A DNA stretch of 64,000 nt from Toxoplasma gondii ME49 (GCF_000006565.2 NC_031472.1:1482227-1546226), one strand, 5' to 3'. Numbered from the stretch's first letter, positions 12,501 through 23,130 are shown. Notes: generated from the sequence alone by a model not told the origin. Made by a program: numbers and translations.

Positions 12501-14222
12501 GCCGACAGATGGGTCCAGATTCACTCTCCACTCCTCATGTTCAAGCTCCTGTCCGTGGCTTCCGTCGCCGACGATCCTGGCTGCAGGTCCGCCTTCAGCA
12601 TGCTCCTCGTCGCCTGTGTTTGACAGCCCACCACAGCTGGCGGAAGCGACCTGAGTCAGCAAATCCCTTGCCTCATCGGGGCTTCCCGGCATCGCGGAAA
12701 CCGTCGCGAAAGAAGCTGCAGCAGACTCCAACGCATCAGCTGCAACGCCAACGGACTGTGCCTGGTCACAAAGTCTCCACCAGGAAGCCAGGGCCTGGAA
12801 AAACGTGTCCTGATAGTCGGCTGGGGACGCCAGAATCAGGAGGAGAAAAGCAGAGAAAGCCGTGGGGCTACTTCGCAACGCGCAGCAGAGGGAAACTGCG
12901 CGAGCGAGGCGACCGAGCACTTGTCGCTCCCGCCGTTTTCTTCGCCACTGCCTGAGCAGAAGCCGTTGGACTGTTGAGCGAAATGCCTTGGGCGACTTTG
13001 CTTTCCTCGGGACGGTGTCACACGCAAGTGAACTGTGAAACTCCCTGGGGCTGCCCGCTCGCGCTCTGTGTCCACCACCTTCCTTCTTCGACTCCAAATC
13101 GTTTTCGTCTACGAAGGTTCCAGAACCACTCGGATGTACCGACACCTCGCCGGGGGAATAGCCAGGCAGATTGTAGGACTGTACTTTTGGCGCAGGCCCT
13201 TCTGCTTCTCCGCACTCGGATAAACTGTCGGTCCCGGATTCGTCACTAGATTCTCCAGAAGTCTGCGACCCGAGTTGGAACTCCCGCTCCTGCACCTCTC
13301 GACACAGAAATTCTGTTTCCCTCAGGAACCGCATGTGCTCTGTCGGATGATGGAAGATGCAGTGGCTGTAGTCTCCGTGGTCCCGATTCGCGTGGAAATC
13401 TCGGGGAGCGGCTGCTTCATCTTCTGCTCCACAGGTGTGTCCTGACATCGGAGACGATCGAGGGAACGAAGAATCCGCCACGAGATGTACGAACCTTTGG
13501 TGGAGCTCACTCATCAAGGACGACGCCCGGAGGACGGGATTGTCTCCCGACGGAGCCAGAGCTTCGAACCCTCGAGAAGAAGATCGCTTTCCTTCTGTGC
13601 TAGCCGAACCCCCGGCAGGCCCTGACACCGCGTTGCCGAACAGTTGAATTACTGCAACCGAGGGGAACGGAGAGAACTCACCTTCGCTGGCGTTGTTTTG
13701 GCCTACCAGGGCAGATACCAGGGCGGAGGCAAAGGGGAAAAGCAGCCGCAGGAAGGCTCGGATTTCCTCCGGCTGGCCATCGAGAATCGGCAACGTCTCT
13801 GCGTTGGTATGAACGCAGTGGCCGCGAATCCTTCCACAATTTTTTCCACACTGGACAGAAGGCGACGCAAGCCACGAACAGAACGGACTCGGAGCGTCAC
13901 CATGTGTGGGTGAGGGAAGAGAGGAGCGGTCGATGCTACCCTGGAGCCTGGTGCATGCATTTGAGCACGCCTGTTTCCTGCGATTAGTCTTGTCTGCAGA
14001 TGGCGCCGGAGAAGTCACGCCGGTACAAGACTCCAGATGATTTTCGGGCGTGTCAGCGACACTAAGCAAGGACGCATCTTGGTCGCCGTTATGAGAGGCG
14101 TATGTGCCAAGCCCAGGAACGTGGGGAAACACCGCAGAGTCATGAGGAAACGACGCTTCACAAGAAGGCTCAGGAGATGGAACCGGTGGGTCGGCAGAAG
14201 AACGGTCACCAAGGACATTCAT
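9504..14222 (-). CDS. Very large hypothetical protein, 1572 aa, no intron needed
   Basis: One uninterrupted minus-strand frame of 4.7 kb. The frame is open from 14264 through a GTG codon. I choose the first ATG, at 14222, which sits in a strong context (CACCACCATGAA). I recognise no family. The composition is typical of long coccidian proteins: Ser, Ala, Gly and Glu-rich low-complexity stretches separating shorter, more hydrophobic segments. Examples of the latter are IRAFLRLLFPFASALVSALV near the N-terminus and a Leu/Ile/Cys-rich stretch about 40 percent along. Two Cys/His-rich patches are visible, one near residues 120-140 and one near the C-terminus around HKTHHFSCACRSEGAWIC. They do not match a zinc-finger spacing I know. 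The last 120 residues are Trp/Leu/Arg-rich and look folded. It could be a lineage-specific scaffold or a diverged conserved protein. Confidence 0.72.
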   Translation of the reverse strand: MNVLGDRSSADPPVPSPEPSCEASFPHDSAVFPHVPGLGTYASHNGDQDASLLSVADTPENHLESCTGVTSPAPSADKTNRRKQACSNACTRLQGSIDRSSLPSPTHGDAPSPFCSWLASPSVQCGKNCGRIRGHCVHTNAETLPILDGQPEEIRAFLRLLFPFASALVSALVGQNNASEGEFSPFPSVAVIQLFGNAVSGPAGGSASTEGKRSSSRGFEALAPSGDNPVLRASSLMSELHQRFVHLVADSSFPRSSPMSGHTCGAEDEAAAPRDFHANRDHGDYSHCIFHHPTEHMRFLRETEFLCREVQEREFQLGSQTSGESSDESGTDSLSECGEAEGPAPKVQSYNLPGYSPGEVSVHPSGSGTFVDENDLESKKEGGGHRARAGSPREFHSSLACDTVPRKAKSPKAFRSTVQRLLLRQWRRKRRERQVLGRLARAVSLCCALRSSPTAFSAFLLLILASPADYQDTFFQALASWWRLCDQAQSVGVAADALESAAASFATVSAMPGSPDEARDLLTQVASASCGGLSNTGDEEHAEGGPAARIVGDGSHGQELEHEEWRVNLDPSVGEEDREREADKVTHVRCRCCRFTTLSWAECVEYVRGFLGSLIPFLLWIYTSRCLLPPHKLCVLHNFLVGFEVSCILSQPPQQQDGRGETGADPSRSEASLEAVESALRSPLFLSDPPDNLSGLEDFLLLLAAEPSTLGSRGASSAKKGSFIGSPVSPLASGPPLVSLGAAVAAPAPYAVLNISSSRGSDFGQLLVSSSAAVPTAASSTRSSLLNGALFPWTTADPTLDLARDTNLETQAGSAAYRTAAAVFSAQQQASEDFVKILTGRWQQSPQFQQTPTKADLDVQRMVDGRGIRGDSTGAAESKTEGDHNPAEGNRLCFSRDMQPPRTSYSSTHTSNGRNAVPGPALCCLRTDNDQEEKETGGASWVEGTLGTLEITELGGEEARIIGLDLPRDPEQRHESMTSQRPDDRDSNLVLFREAVGPPLSRVNTERQQDLLARCLATFSFYSDICASVEERVVEGFFVASGHGGADDGSCELQGPSNGGCGRSKFGAKGRSSSAYGRRTASGSETAGEKHGVDGGLLRVAAAASQREEDIFLSVQEHVDVVTAAFLSSISQYDAFEAISLHHALPQPILPLLYEMCEPPEGGSSPDEAVCGNPDLVATEAESQGVCSLSGSSAGCACGGCRQDAVDAAQDSGRNGKQSQCSGESEAARLRTSRIIEAALFGGVPRKSLSAVVSNFQSSARNGLKKDSHLSADSQPGQPFTCLSTLWTMDEVLQQTVDPWSTGRVRMPVSESLMLQIASTLGRRLFSREQRTAAASVSAGCSFAWRSRVGGKGMRSANSAKSEKAWDPHDEHELGECREDRAWQDVVRPAIREQRLVVRDLFLGLKTKSRLSSAVASVSTGASLAVGVDACVQREPVSAINEGEQFNGEALSKSEILRLLLLHKTHHFSCACRSEGAWICQQLRILSSRHYAEVFGFLAGDAFLANEGEMEATQWENEDALPSWAWVSIREQLVRRHLICALQLAQHRSEAEMCFRSYWIFSALRSTMENTL

Positions 14223-16439
14223 GGTGGTGACAGGGCGAAATTGACGAACGGAAAAATCCGTCACAGAAGCACGCCTACTGTTGAGCTACGGTAGGGACTG
14301 TGCAGGTGGTTGGTTTTTGCGAGGCAGCGTCACGTGGACCATCGTGTAAAGTGCACTGAGTGTAGTGATATCCAGAGAGTATTTATAAAACCACCAAAAA
14401 GACCACCATTCGGATACAAACTGTACAAATGCCTCCGCCACGCCTTTTCAAGGCCACCTGCACACTTGCTGTGGGCTTCTCAGTCCGTAGCATCGTAGGG
14501 TCGGATTTTTCTGAAGCATACCTTGGAATCGCTAGGGCGGCTCCACAGCAAACGCTCTGCTCCACCGGGTGTGAACCCGATTTATAGTCTCCACGAGCGA
14601 GGGAACAGAAGTAAAAAGAAATACCAGAATGCTGTCGGAAAACGGGCACCCTTAGGGGTCGCAAAGTTGGCGAGTCGATTGCATGGGAATGCAAGAAAAC
14701 CAGAGGGAAAAGAGGGAGAAGGCGGGGAGGAGAGGCGGGAAAAAATGCTGTGGCCTTTCTCGTGATATCGGTATTTCCCTGTGCCCACGTGCTTTTTATC
14801 CATTGAGCAACAGTCTTCAAAAGGAAATCTTCGCTGGCTCACCGGCTGCCACTCCAGCTGCGGCGCGTGTTTCTCCGGGATACCACTGTGAAGATTGCAG
14901 AACGGAAAGTACTCGGGAATTAACACAGCCTAATACATCGAGTCACAGAATTCTGTGTCTACATGAGAATAGGGTAGGACCGGAGCTAATTCACCTATCA
15001 AAATAGGTAAAGGGCACGTTCTGCAGCAAGCGAAGCGTAAGCAAACAGGCTTTTTGGGCAAGTAAGGGCCCGTTCGAAGCGTTTTCCGAACATATTGGCT
15101 CTCTCTGTGCGTCTTGCCACGGCGTAAATACGCACGAGACAAAGTGCACACAGCGTTTGGCATTCTGCAGCTTTCGTGCATGCGCTCCTAGTGGTACAAA
15201 GCGCGAACACGGACGGATCCTCTTTTGCGTCGACAAATCCTGAATAACGACGGTGAGCAATTTGGAGGAGACATGCAAATGACCGGTTGTTACTGCCTAA
15301 CTGCACCTGTCACTCGCAGCGCAGAGGCACTCGGTACCTGTTCCACCGAGAGAGCGTCAGGTACTACAAAGGAACGGCGAAGATTGCCAGCAGTGAAAGA
15401 CTGAAAAACCCAAGAATCCGTCTCAGAGGAGCGTTTCCGTTCGGTTCTGCTCCGTCTTCCGCGTTCATGATCCCTTGGAAATGGCTCTGATGCGAACTAC
15501 GCCGTTGCTCCTCTCAATTGGAATCAACTCGCTAGTCTTTCGAGAATCGTGTGCGATCTGAACGCTTTTAGCTGTAATGGCGGCTTTTTCTCGTCGCTTT
15601 TTTCCTAAACCAAGCTCGAAGCCTGGTTATTCCACGTCTAGTAGCAGTTAAGGCTTTTGTCCCGACGGTTGGCTCAACTGCACAGAGCTGACACTGCTCG
15701 TCACAAACTTTTCTAACAGCGCTACAGAGCACATCTACCTTACAATCATCACCAGATTTAAGCGGAGAGTCTTTTATAAGGACACGTTTTTTCGATTGAC
15801 TTGCATTCGCTCTCCAGAACGGACTGACGACAGATATTATGCGTTCAGTGAGGGTAGCGTATGCAGTTTTGGAACAAGGACTGGCTTTTGGAAATGGACT
15901 GTGAAGCAGTATGAACTTATTACTGTGAGAAATGTCTGCGTGTAGGACTTCTTTGCTTGATAACATATAGAAATAGCCACCTTCGTTGAGCACAGAGGCG
16001 GTTCTCCTCATGAACGCCCATTGTATGCATCGTCATACCAGCGGATAGAGGCAACTGCCTGGGCAGCAGCCTAACCGGGAGCAATGTTGCAAGTGTTTAT
16101 TAGTGGAAGAAATAATCTGAAAATCGATCAAAACAATTTTGTTGCATTTCGGACATCTAAACTCCGAGCAATATGCAAGTGGCGGGGGGAGGGTGCTGTT
16201 GTTTCACGCAGGGCGCCCGTGCGTCCAACAAACAGGTCAAGCAAACACGGGGATGCCATGCTGTTCTCCCTCTGGAGTCATAAAGACAGTTCGCATTGAC
16301 AAACCGAACGCAAAAGCAAGACAGCACGACATGTACAAAACTGAGCTGCTGGTCATCCCGGAAAATGCAGCGTCCACACCTGGATGCAATCGTGGAAAAA
16401 ATCTTGCCTACTGGAACGGCTTTCTCGATGGATGTGCGC
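14223..16439. other. Intergenic stretch between two minus-strand genes
   Basis: Contains the probable promoter and 5' UTR of the 1572-residue gene (from 14223) and the 3' UTR of the tyrosine-rich gene (before 16440). Short frames on both strands carry nothing recognisable, and no RNA gene is seen. Confidence 0.4.
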
Positions 16440-17108
16440 TCAATAGAGATAGCGGACATAACCGTAAGGCGAGTTCCTGTATCCGTAGTAAGAGCTGTAG
16501 TAAGGAAGGGGGACGTGGTAGTAGCCATACCGGCGATGTCCCATGTTCCTAACTTTCCTAGATGCAGCCATGAACTTCGACTGCGCCGCTGCACTTTTAT
16601 CGACAACTGCCGCACGCCGTGCCTCTTTGAGATATCTGGGATAAGGACTTCCCACGTAGTGCTTTGGGGTATAGTATTCTGCGGGGGAGTAATAATAGCC
16701 GTACGGGGCGGGACTGTGGTGGCGACGGTGAGACAAATCTCGCTCCCCTGCAGGAGGCGCAACAGGACTCATTTCCTCCTGGTCATCCACAGTCTGCATG
16801 TCATCTTCTTTGAAAGCCTTCTGGTTCACAAGATACCTGGGATAGTAGTGAGAACGGGGATAATACACCGGTGAGGGAAGTACGTAACTGGCGGGGTAGG
16901 AGTACCTCCGGTGATGAGACATCTCCCTTGTATCTTCTGGGTCCTCTATAAGGCCATAGTCTCCCGCACTGCTTGCGGAAATTGTGCCTGGTTCTTCCGA
17001 CCGGATGAGCTCCTCGACGGACACGACCGGATCATCAGCTTGGGCCCAGGACAGCAATTGCGTAGACGCCAATAGCGCTACGCTGCACAGCACACGTGAC
17101 CTTGTCAT
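16440..17108 (-). CDS. Tyrosine-rich secreted protein, oocyst-wall TyRP-like, 222 aa
   Basis: The start is the ATG at 17108, because it begins a clean signal peptide: residues 1-24 have a basic start, a hydrophobic core and the end SWAQA, with cleavage predicted before DDPVVS. The mature chain of 198 residues holds 30 tyrosines, about 15 percent. An acidic pro-like stretch (25-62) is followed by three related modules at about 64-93, 126-160 and 190-222. Each opens with S/G-H-R-R and closes with P/V-R-Y-L, with YY pairs between. The linkers are charged. Tyrosine-rich secreted proteins of coccidia are known components of the oocyst wall, where tyrosines are cross-linked to dityrosine. That role here is inferred from composition. 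There are no cysteines in the mature protein, so this is not a cysteine-rich OWP/COWP. Expression would be expected in the sexual or oocyst stages. No intron is required. Confidence 0.85.
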   Translation of the reverse strand: MTRSRVLCSVALLASTQLLSWAQADDPVVSVEELIRSEEPGTISASSAGDYGLIEDPEDTREMSHHRRYSYPASYVLPSPVYYPRSHYYPRYLVNQKAFKEDDMQTVDDQEEMSPVAPPAGERDLSHRRHHSPAPYGYYYSPAEYYTPKHYVGSPYPRYLKEARRAAVVDKSAAAQSKFMAASRKVRNMGHRRYGYYHVPLPYYSSYYGYRNSPYGYVRYLY

Positions 17109-17593
17109 TTTATGTAGAGTTACGTTCAAAACGGTATTGAGGCGGCAGAGCTGTGCGATCCCTTTCTGGGCCTCTGGCAATTTCTGTCTTTGCTAGCTTA
17201 CAGCACCTCTGGGGAGGCCCTTTTACCAAATCGAGGAAGCGTCAAGGGAGCTGAACTAACACGAGACGGAAAAAATTGATCTGATTAACAGCGGAAGCCT
17301 CGGGTGTCTTTCCACTGACAGGAATGCCGTCGGCATTGAGAGACATCAGAGAGAGTAGACGGTCCACCACTGACAACCACGACACGATGTCCCAAAAGTA
17401 AAATTGATGTCCGTCCCTCTGTTCAGCGGGGACATACCATTGATAGCACCGGAACACCATGGCGGGACTCGTTTATATCTCTTCATGTGTCCAGCAACCG
17501 TGAAGCAATTTGAACTTGGCTTAACGCGCAAAATTAACTGCGAAGAAGTGTTGATTCCGGGTTCACTCGTGTCTCACAGTCTTCGTAAGCCCC

Positions 17594-17880
17594 CGTCTCA
17601 CGGCGGGTGATTGATTTATTCTGCAAAATTCGATTTGCTACGCACAAGCCGGTTCTTCGCTGCGTGTGTTACGCATATCATGCTGACAAGTGGACACTTG
17701 CAGAAAGGCACCCAAAGTTACCCATAGCGCAGCTTTTGGAGAACTCTGTAAAACAACTGTTCTTTTTCACGGACATTCGGACTACAACTTAAACAACATG
17801 CCTTACTGCTGCTGCTGCTGCTGCGTCTCGTTTCCGAGAAACTCGGGACCACAAAACAGCGTGATTCATCCACTGAGACG
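17594..17880. promoter_or_regulatory. Two TGAGACG motifs upstream of the tyrosine-rich gene
   Basis: CGTCTCA at 17594-17600 (TGAGACG on the minus strand) and TGAGACG at 17874-17880 lie about 0.5 and 0.8 kb upstream of the minus-strand start at 17108. The heptamer A/T-GAGACG is a known Toxoplasma promoter element. A 7-mer occurs often by chance, so function is only a suggestion. A (CTG)6 run lies beside them at 17806-17823. Confidence 0.25.
17806..17823 (+). repeat. (CTG)6 microsatellite
   Basis: Six perfect CTG triplets in intergenic DNA upstream of the tyrosine-rich gene. The run is not in a supported coding frame. Confidence 0.9.
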
Positions 17881-18837
17881 GCTTACAGAATGACTAATAA
17901 AGTGGTTGGGGTGTAGGAGAAAGCGTCTCCTGACCCCTGAAGAGAAGAGATGAGAGGAAGTGTCAGTTGTGAGTTCCATTTCTCCACAGGATCGAACAGC
18001 GACACAGGGGGAAGGCTTGTATCATGTGGCCTTCTGTGCTAGGTAAATGCTAGCCCTCACCAAATACGCGAACGCACCGTCATCCGAAACATTCATTCAC
18101 GTGTGCGCACGTTTATAAACTTGCCTGCACTTGAACGAACGATTTCATCGAGAACTGCGAGAGATAGAAAAACGAAAACCGCGTTTGTTTACGCATGAGG
18201 CACCCTGACTTAGTGTCTTCCATGGTCTGTTGAGTTCGACGTCCTGTCAGAGAAGCAGCGCGGTAATGGACACATTAGGCAGTGAAACTGGCTCGTTTCT
18301 ATTTGCCGCTGACCAAAATGACATGATGCTTGGCGCCAACAAACAGGCCCCACCGCTTGTTTGTGGCGAAAGCAGCTAGAGCGGCTGGGCTGTCCTATAT
18401 TGCAGATGAAATTTTATCTCCGCCGATTGCTGGAGACTCAAACGTCTCAATCAACGAAAAGAGGTATAACGGCTTGAGCGTGCACACAGAAACAGTACCT
18501 TCTCTTCTTCGGGGAAACGAAGAAAAGCACGTCGAGACAGAGAGCCGTTATATAATAGTGTAACGGAAAAACCCAAGGCCAGCCAGTTTACTGCATGTAT
18601 GGGGACCATGGAGAGAATTGATATGGCACATGGTATCACATTATTTCCGCGGAAAAGATAAAGAAATAGGGGAGACGCCAAACGTGAAGGCGAGAAGCCT
18701 CGTCATATCATCCACACGTAAAGCATTGGCGACAAAGGACGAGCTGAAATATTGGGAGGTGGGGCAACAACCACGTCTCTTGATCATGAGAAGCAACAAT
18801 ACAGGCTATTCTTTGCTTGGCACCGCCCTGTCTGCTT
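17881..18837. other. Intergenic stretch
   Basis: No supported gene on either strand and no recognisable RNA gene. One frame (18330-18563) opens with ATG but has no family features. The right side runs into the repeat block that begins near 18840. Confidence 0.35.
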
Positions 18838-18865
18838 TTGAACGAAGGAGACAAGGACGCCGATA

Positions 18866-19650
18866 TGCGATACACACGCGAGCACGTGAGGCGACGACTG
18901 GATATGTGGGCGAGGGACACGGAGTCAGTGGATTCCGTCGGAGGCAGAGGCGAAGAAGGGAATTCGACCTGGAGTTGTTCTAGAAGCAGGCAAATTGAGG
19001 AGGAAATGTATTTTGTTCTTTTCTGTTTTTTTTCATTCCGGTGTCGCTGTCTGTGGAGGCACATGGCAGCAAAGACGGAATCTGTTTTTTTGTTTTTTTA
19101 TCGCCACTGTGGCTGTTGTTGGGAAGACGAAAGGTGAGGGTTGAACGGTGATACAAACTTGGGGCGCCGAAGAGGAGTCAAAGCTGGAGAACAGGGCCAG
19201 TAACAGAGAGACGGCGGTGGCTCTATTCGAGGGAGACGGAGGCACGGAAACTAATTCGGACTTCCCTGTTTCTGACGGCTAGAAACGAGAAAGCTGAAAT
19301 GCGATAGAGACGCGAAGAGGCTTTGCCTGAGGTGACGCTTGGGGTGAGGCGAAGAGAAGCGACGAATGGATATGACGGACGGGGACAGACAGTCGGCGGT
19401 GGACCGGTTGAAAGGAGGCGGAGGACGAGAAAGGGATTCGACCTTGACTTGTTCTGGAGGCAGGGTCGCAGGGAGATGAATTTTTTTCTTTTTCTTCGTT
19501 TTTTTTATTCCGTCTTCGCTGTCTGGAGGCGCGAGGCAGCGGACCCGGATCAGGTTTGTTTTTTCGTTTTTTTCATGGCAACTTTGGCTGTTTATGGTGG
19601 CACGAAAGAAGAGCGGTTGAAGTGTCGTGGAGACGCGAAGAGGCTCCGGC
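18866..19650. repeat. Diverged direct duplication, about 475 bp apart
   Basis: Copy A (about 18866-19132) and copy B (about 19296-19611) share an ordered series of blocks. These are a GCGAT..ACGCGA start, GGATATG, ATTCGACCT, GTTCT-G-AG-CAGG, a T-rich tract followed by ATTCCG..TCGCTGTCTG, a second T-rich tract, and TGGCTGTT. Block offsets are 474-476 bp. A third, short recurrence of the start block (ACGCGAAGAGGCT) lies at about 19633. Frames through the copies are not conserved between them, so coding is unlikely. Confidence 0.75.
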
Positions 19651-20214
19651 CGTGATGACGCCGAAGAAGAAGCACATCTGCAGGAAGAGAGTCTCTCGCG
19701 AGGGAGTGAAGGAGCAGCTGGTTGACGGCATGTTCAATAGCCTAGGCAGGCCATATGTGATTGCCTTGAGTGCACTTGGAGATCCGGTAGCGTCATTTTT
19801 GGACGACGAAAGCCTTGTTGTAATCGTTGCCTTCGGATATCCTCCGTGAATTGGTGTCGTTGGAGACTTCATAATGTCCGGACGAATGAATGCCGTCACT
19901 GTCATCTTCGGACCCCGACGAAGTCGTATCGTCCCTGTCTCGTTGGGACTCTGACGAAGCGGCGCAGAGACTTGGCGTGGCGGGACGCTTCGTGTTGGTC
20001 GCTGTGCTATACGAGGTACATGAGGACGCGACGTAGTGCACATGGCGAAGGTCTCTGTTGAGGTCTTGTGCCTCTTCGTCGGCTTACATGGACATTGCGA
20101 AAGCCGTAGGAAGATCGCTGGCGTCTCCTTCGGATGCTGATGGAGCCGCGTCGTTCGCTTCTCCTTCCGACTGCGACAGACACGTATCTTCACTGTCTTC
20201 TTCGGACACTGACA

Positions 20215-21360
20215 AAAGCGGACCGTCGCAGTCTGCTTCGGGATCACCCTGTAGGTGCAGCGTTTCTCGGTGCCAGCCTGTTTACGTTGGAGCTTTATGC
20301 CCGGTGTTGCACGCGCACGCGAGACCCTGTTCGCTTCCTGTGATGCTTTCTACGTGGACACGGGACACGGCAGTTGCCCTCATTGTCCTTGAAATTGAAG
20401 TCGTCATCTTCGACCCGACTAAAGATGAATCGACCGCTGTTTTCCCGGTGGGGATTGCAGTTCCCGAGTCGATCCCGTCAATCACCCTGTCAGCGTCAGG
20501 CGGAGATCTGACAGCAGCTGGGCTTCGCTTGGGACCACCCTACCACGACGCGTCCGTGGACGCGTGACACGGTGGTCTCTAGGGATAGTCATCGTTGTGG
20601 AAAGCCTCTGTTCGTTGGTTTGACTGAAGGACCAGGGAACAACTGCTGCTTCGCAATCGGCGTTCTCCGACTCCGAGTCTCGAACTCCTCGCTTCTCGCA
20701 GTCGGCAACCAACAGAGATATCGTGTATCATGCGCTCCGTTTTCAAGGGTAGTCGCGTCTGGCGGTGCGCGTATACACGGTAGTCTACAACTGCACATGC
20801 TCTCCGTCTCCGTACAGAGCTCTCCTTCGTCGATTCGACTGACCGAGGAGGAAAGGACCACCGGTTCGTAGGGAATCATAGGGAATTCCCAGTCGATCTC
20901 ACCACTCGTCTCTGTGGAAAGGAGATCCGGGAGCAGCAAAGGGCTACATCAGAGCGCGCTTTCACAGCCTGTGCTTCTACACGCGAGGGGGTCGGTGGCG
21001 GCGCTCGTTGATTGGAGAATCAGTGCTTCGTCGTGGACATCGCTCCAGAACGACGGAACAACTGCTGCGTCGTCGGCAGTCCAATCACACTCCGAGCCGA
21101 AGTCCTCGGTTGCCGCAGTCGGCGTCGCGCAGGTGTCCCCTAAATGCATTGCTTGGTGGCAGACCGTGTTGTCACGTGTCTTACCTTTACACGCGACGCG
21201 GTCGTTTGTTGCGGTCTTCCACTCCAAGTTGAGTTCCTCTTCGTCGACCCGGCCGAGGAAGGAGGGAACAAGCGCCCGGTGGTCAGAGACACTCACGTTA
21301 GGGGACGCAAGCACTGGCTGACAACAGCGCATCGGAGCACGCCAGCCACTTGAGAGCACC
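20215..21360. repeat. Degenerate tandem repeat, period about 415-419 bp
   Basis: Anchors recur in order: AACAACTGCTGC at 20638 and 21057, and CTTCGTCGA-type blocks at 20408, 20825 and 21239. Between anchors the units share CTCCGAGTC/CTCCGAGCC, TTGCCGCAGTCGGC-like and ACACG-rich blocks. The nearby left flank (19890-20215) holds a shorter reiteration of a motif like TCTTCGGACTCTGACGAAG at roughly 36-50 bp spacing. Many overlapping Ser-rich frames cross this block on both strands. Because the repeat length changes frame between units, I treat the block as non-coding or as decayed coding sequence. Confidence 0.7.
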
Positions 21361-23009
21361 ATAGCTGTTTGCTCTAGCAGAGAGAGGGGTAGCGGAAGCT
21401 TTTTGCAGGCCGTAGTAAGTCATCGTCTTGGTATCGGGAGCCAGCGGGCGAGCCACGCTTTGGCCTCATGACAGAACACATGTTCGAGGGAGGTGTTCCC
21501 TCTATAGCAGAAACAGGCATCTTCGTAGTCTTACAAAAAGGAACTCTGGTCTGAGACTAGGGGGCTTGCTGATTCACTGTATGAATTGTACGATTGCTGA
21601 GATTCAAAGAGTATATAAAGTTTTGAAGACGCCTATCCGAATGGTAGGCGGAAGCGTGATTGCAAATGGGTGAGAAATGATCGACCACCCTTGCGCGCTA
21701 CAGTGTGTACCATCAGGAACTTTTGACCCCGATTCTCATTTTTCTGCTACGAGCAGAGTCGGCCGCAACGCCTAGACGCTGCCCGGAACACTGAACCAGC
21801 AGAGTAAATAGCGAAGGAGAGAGGGATAATTTCACAAGGCTAGCAATCGTGGTTGTGAAAAGAAGCATTCTTGGCGCCTCTAAATGTTTGGGCTCACAAC
21901 CGTAGTCAGGTTTATGCAAGACCGAGCCAACCAAGCCGCGACCAACAAATCGGTGGTCCTCCGTCGTCAGCGATGAAAGCGAATCTGACGGTGCAGTGAG
22001 AGGTTTTGTACGCTAGAATAAGGTGAAGGTTCTCAATCAATGAGGCCAACCGATGTCGACGGCAAAAGATGATGAGCCATGTGGCAGCTGCTGTGAGGCT
22101 GCGTCCCTGAGAGGTTTCACTCTGGTTACGAAAAACGTATTGAATTACCCGTACGGCAAGCTGCTGCGTTTGCAAAAGAGTGCTGCACTTCCGAGGAGTG
22201 AGGAAGGCCCCATTTGCTCAGCGGAAAAAAAACAAAGTGTGTGGCGTTGCTCATGCTCCTTCGAAACACAGCTGCCTATTTGTGTCACTCCTAAATGGTG
22301 TTTCATAGCAGATGGCGCCGAGTTGAAAGAAATTCCATCGAACGCTAGTCGTTGCTACAAGTTATCTCTCCCCTAATTGATTTAGGGTTGCTCTGGGAGA
22401 TTCGGGCGTTGAACACCCAAGTGCTGATTACTCAACAAGGCATGTCTTGAAATCTTGTCTGCGGATTGGCAACTGTTTTGGTATATAGTATGACCTTGAT
22501 CAATCTAGATGGTGCTACTCCACAAGCGAGATACATCTTCTATGGAGATTAGCTATTGTCTCATTTCTTAATATCGGAGTGGATCTATGCCAACATTAAA
22601 CCGACATTCGCGCCTCCAGGTGACTCAGTCTAGGTGGACTCTCCTGAAACTCCGTGCGAACGGAAAGGCTGTAGGCGACACGTTTTCTAACAAACCACGT
22701 TTTTTCGAATACGATCCTTGTGCGGCGAATCGAGTACTGGCACCCAGAACTTCAAAGCGGTCTCCTGTTTCCTAATACCATTAGTGAACTCATTTGGTCG
22801 TCCTAGCCCCTTTCGGCATCGCCACTCTCTGGACTGTCGTTTTTTTCTGGTCTCAGATGTGCTGATACAATATCTCCGGTTTTAGCCGTGCCTTTCATGT
22901 GCGGCCGTGATTTTTAACACAATCGTTGTCACCCGCTCGACTGCTTGCGAAAGCTGTAAGTGTTGGATTTCAATATCAGACGACATTATTCAAGCAAACA
23001 TGAATACTG

Positions 23010-23130
23010 GTACAATGCTGAAGCTCAACGACTTTAGCTGTCTCAAGCTGTCTAGTGGGATGCTGGTGTACAGCAAGCATAAAGAACATGGTTCACTGTA
23101 TCTCGTACGTGCTCCTGAATGCAACGGTAC
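23010..23130 (+). repeat. Dispersed repeat family, copy 1
   Basis: Shares an ordered block series with copies at about 37225-37330, 41328-41450 and 55583-55640: A-A-TTCAACGCTTT, AGCTGTC, AAGC-TCCAGTGGG, GGTGTACAGC, AGAAC-TGGT, CTGTATCT, and CGTGCTC. Divergence is high (many substitutions and small gaps), so the copies are old. No terminal repeats are visible at this copy. Confidence 0.6.

Noticed and set aside
10943..13249. Several plus-strand frames of 90-150 codons
   Set aside because: All lie antisense to the 1572-codon minus-strand frame.
20058..20567. 169-codon Ser-rich frame as a gene
   Set aside because: The about 415-bp repeat shifts frame between units, and equally long frames occur on the opposite strand.
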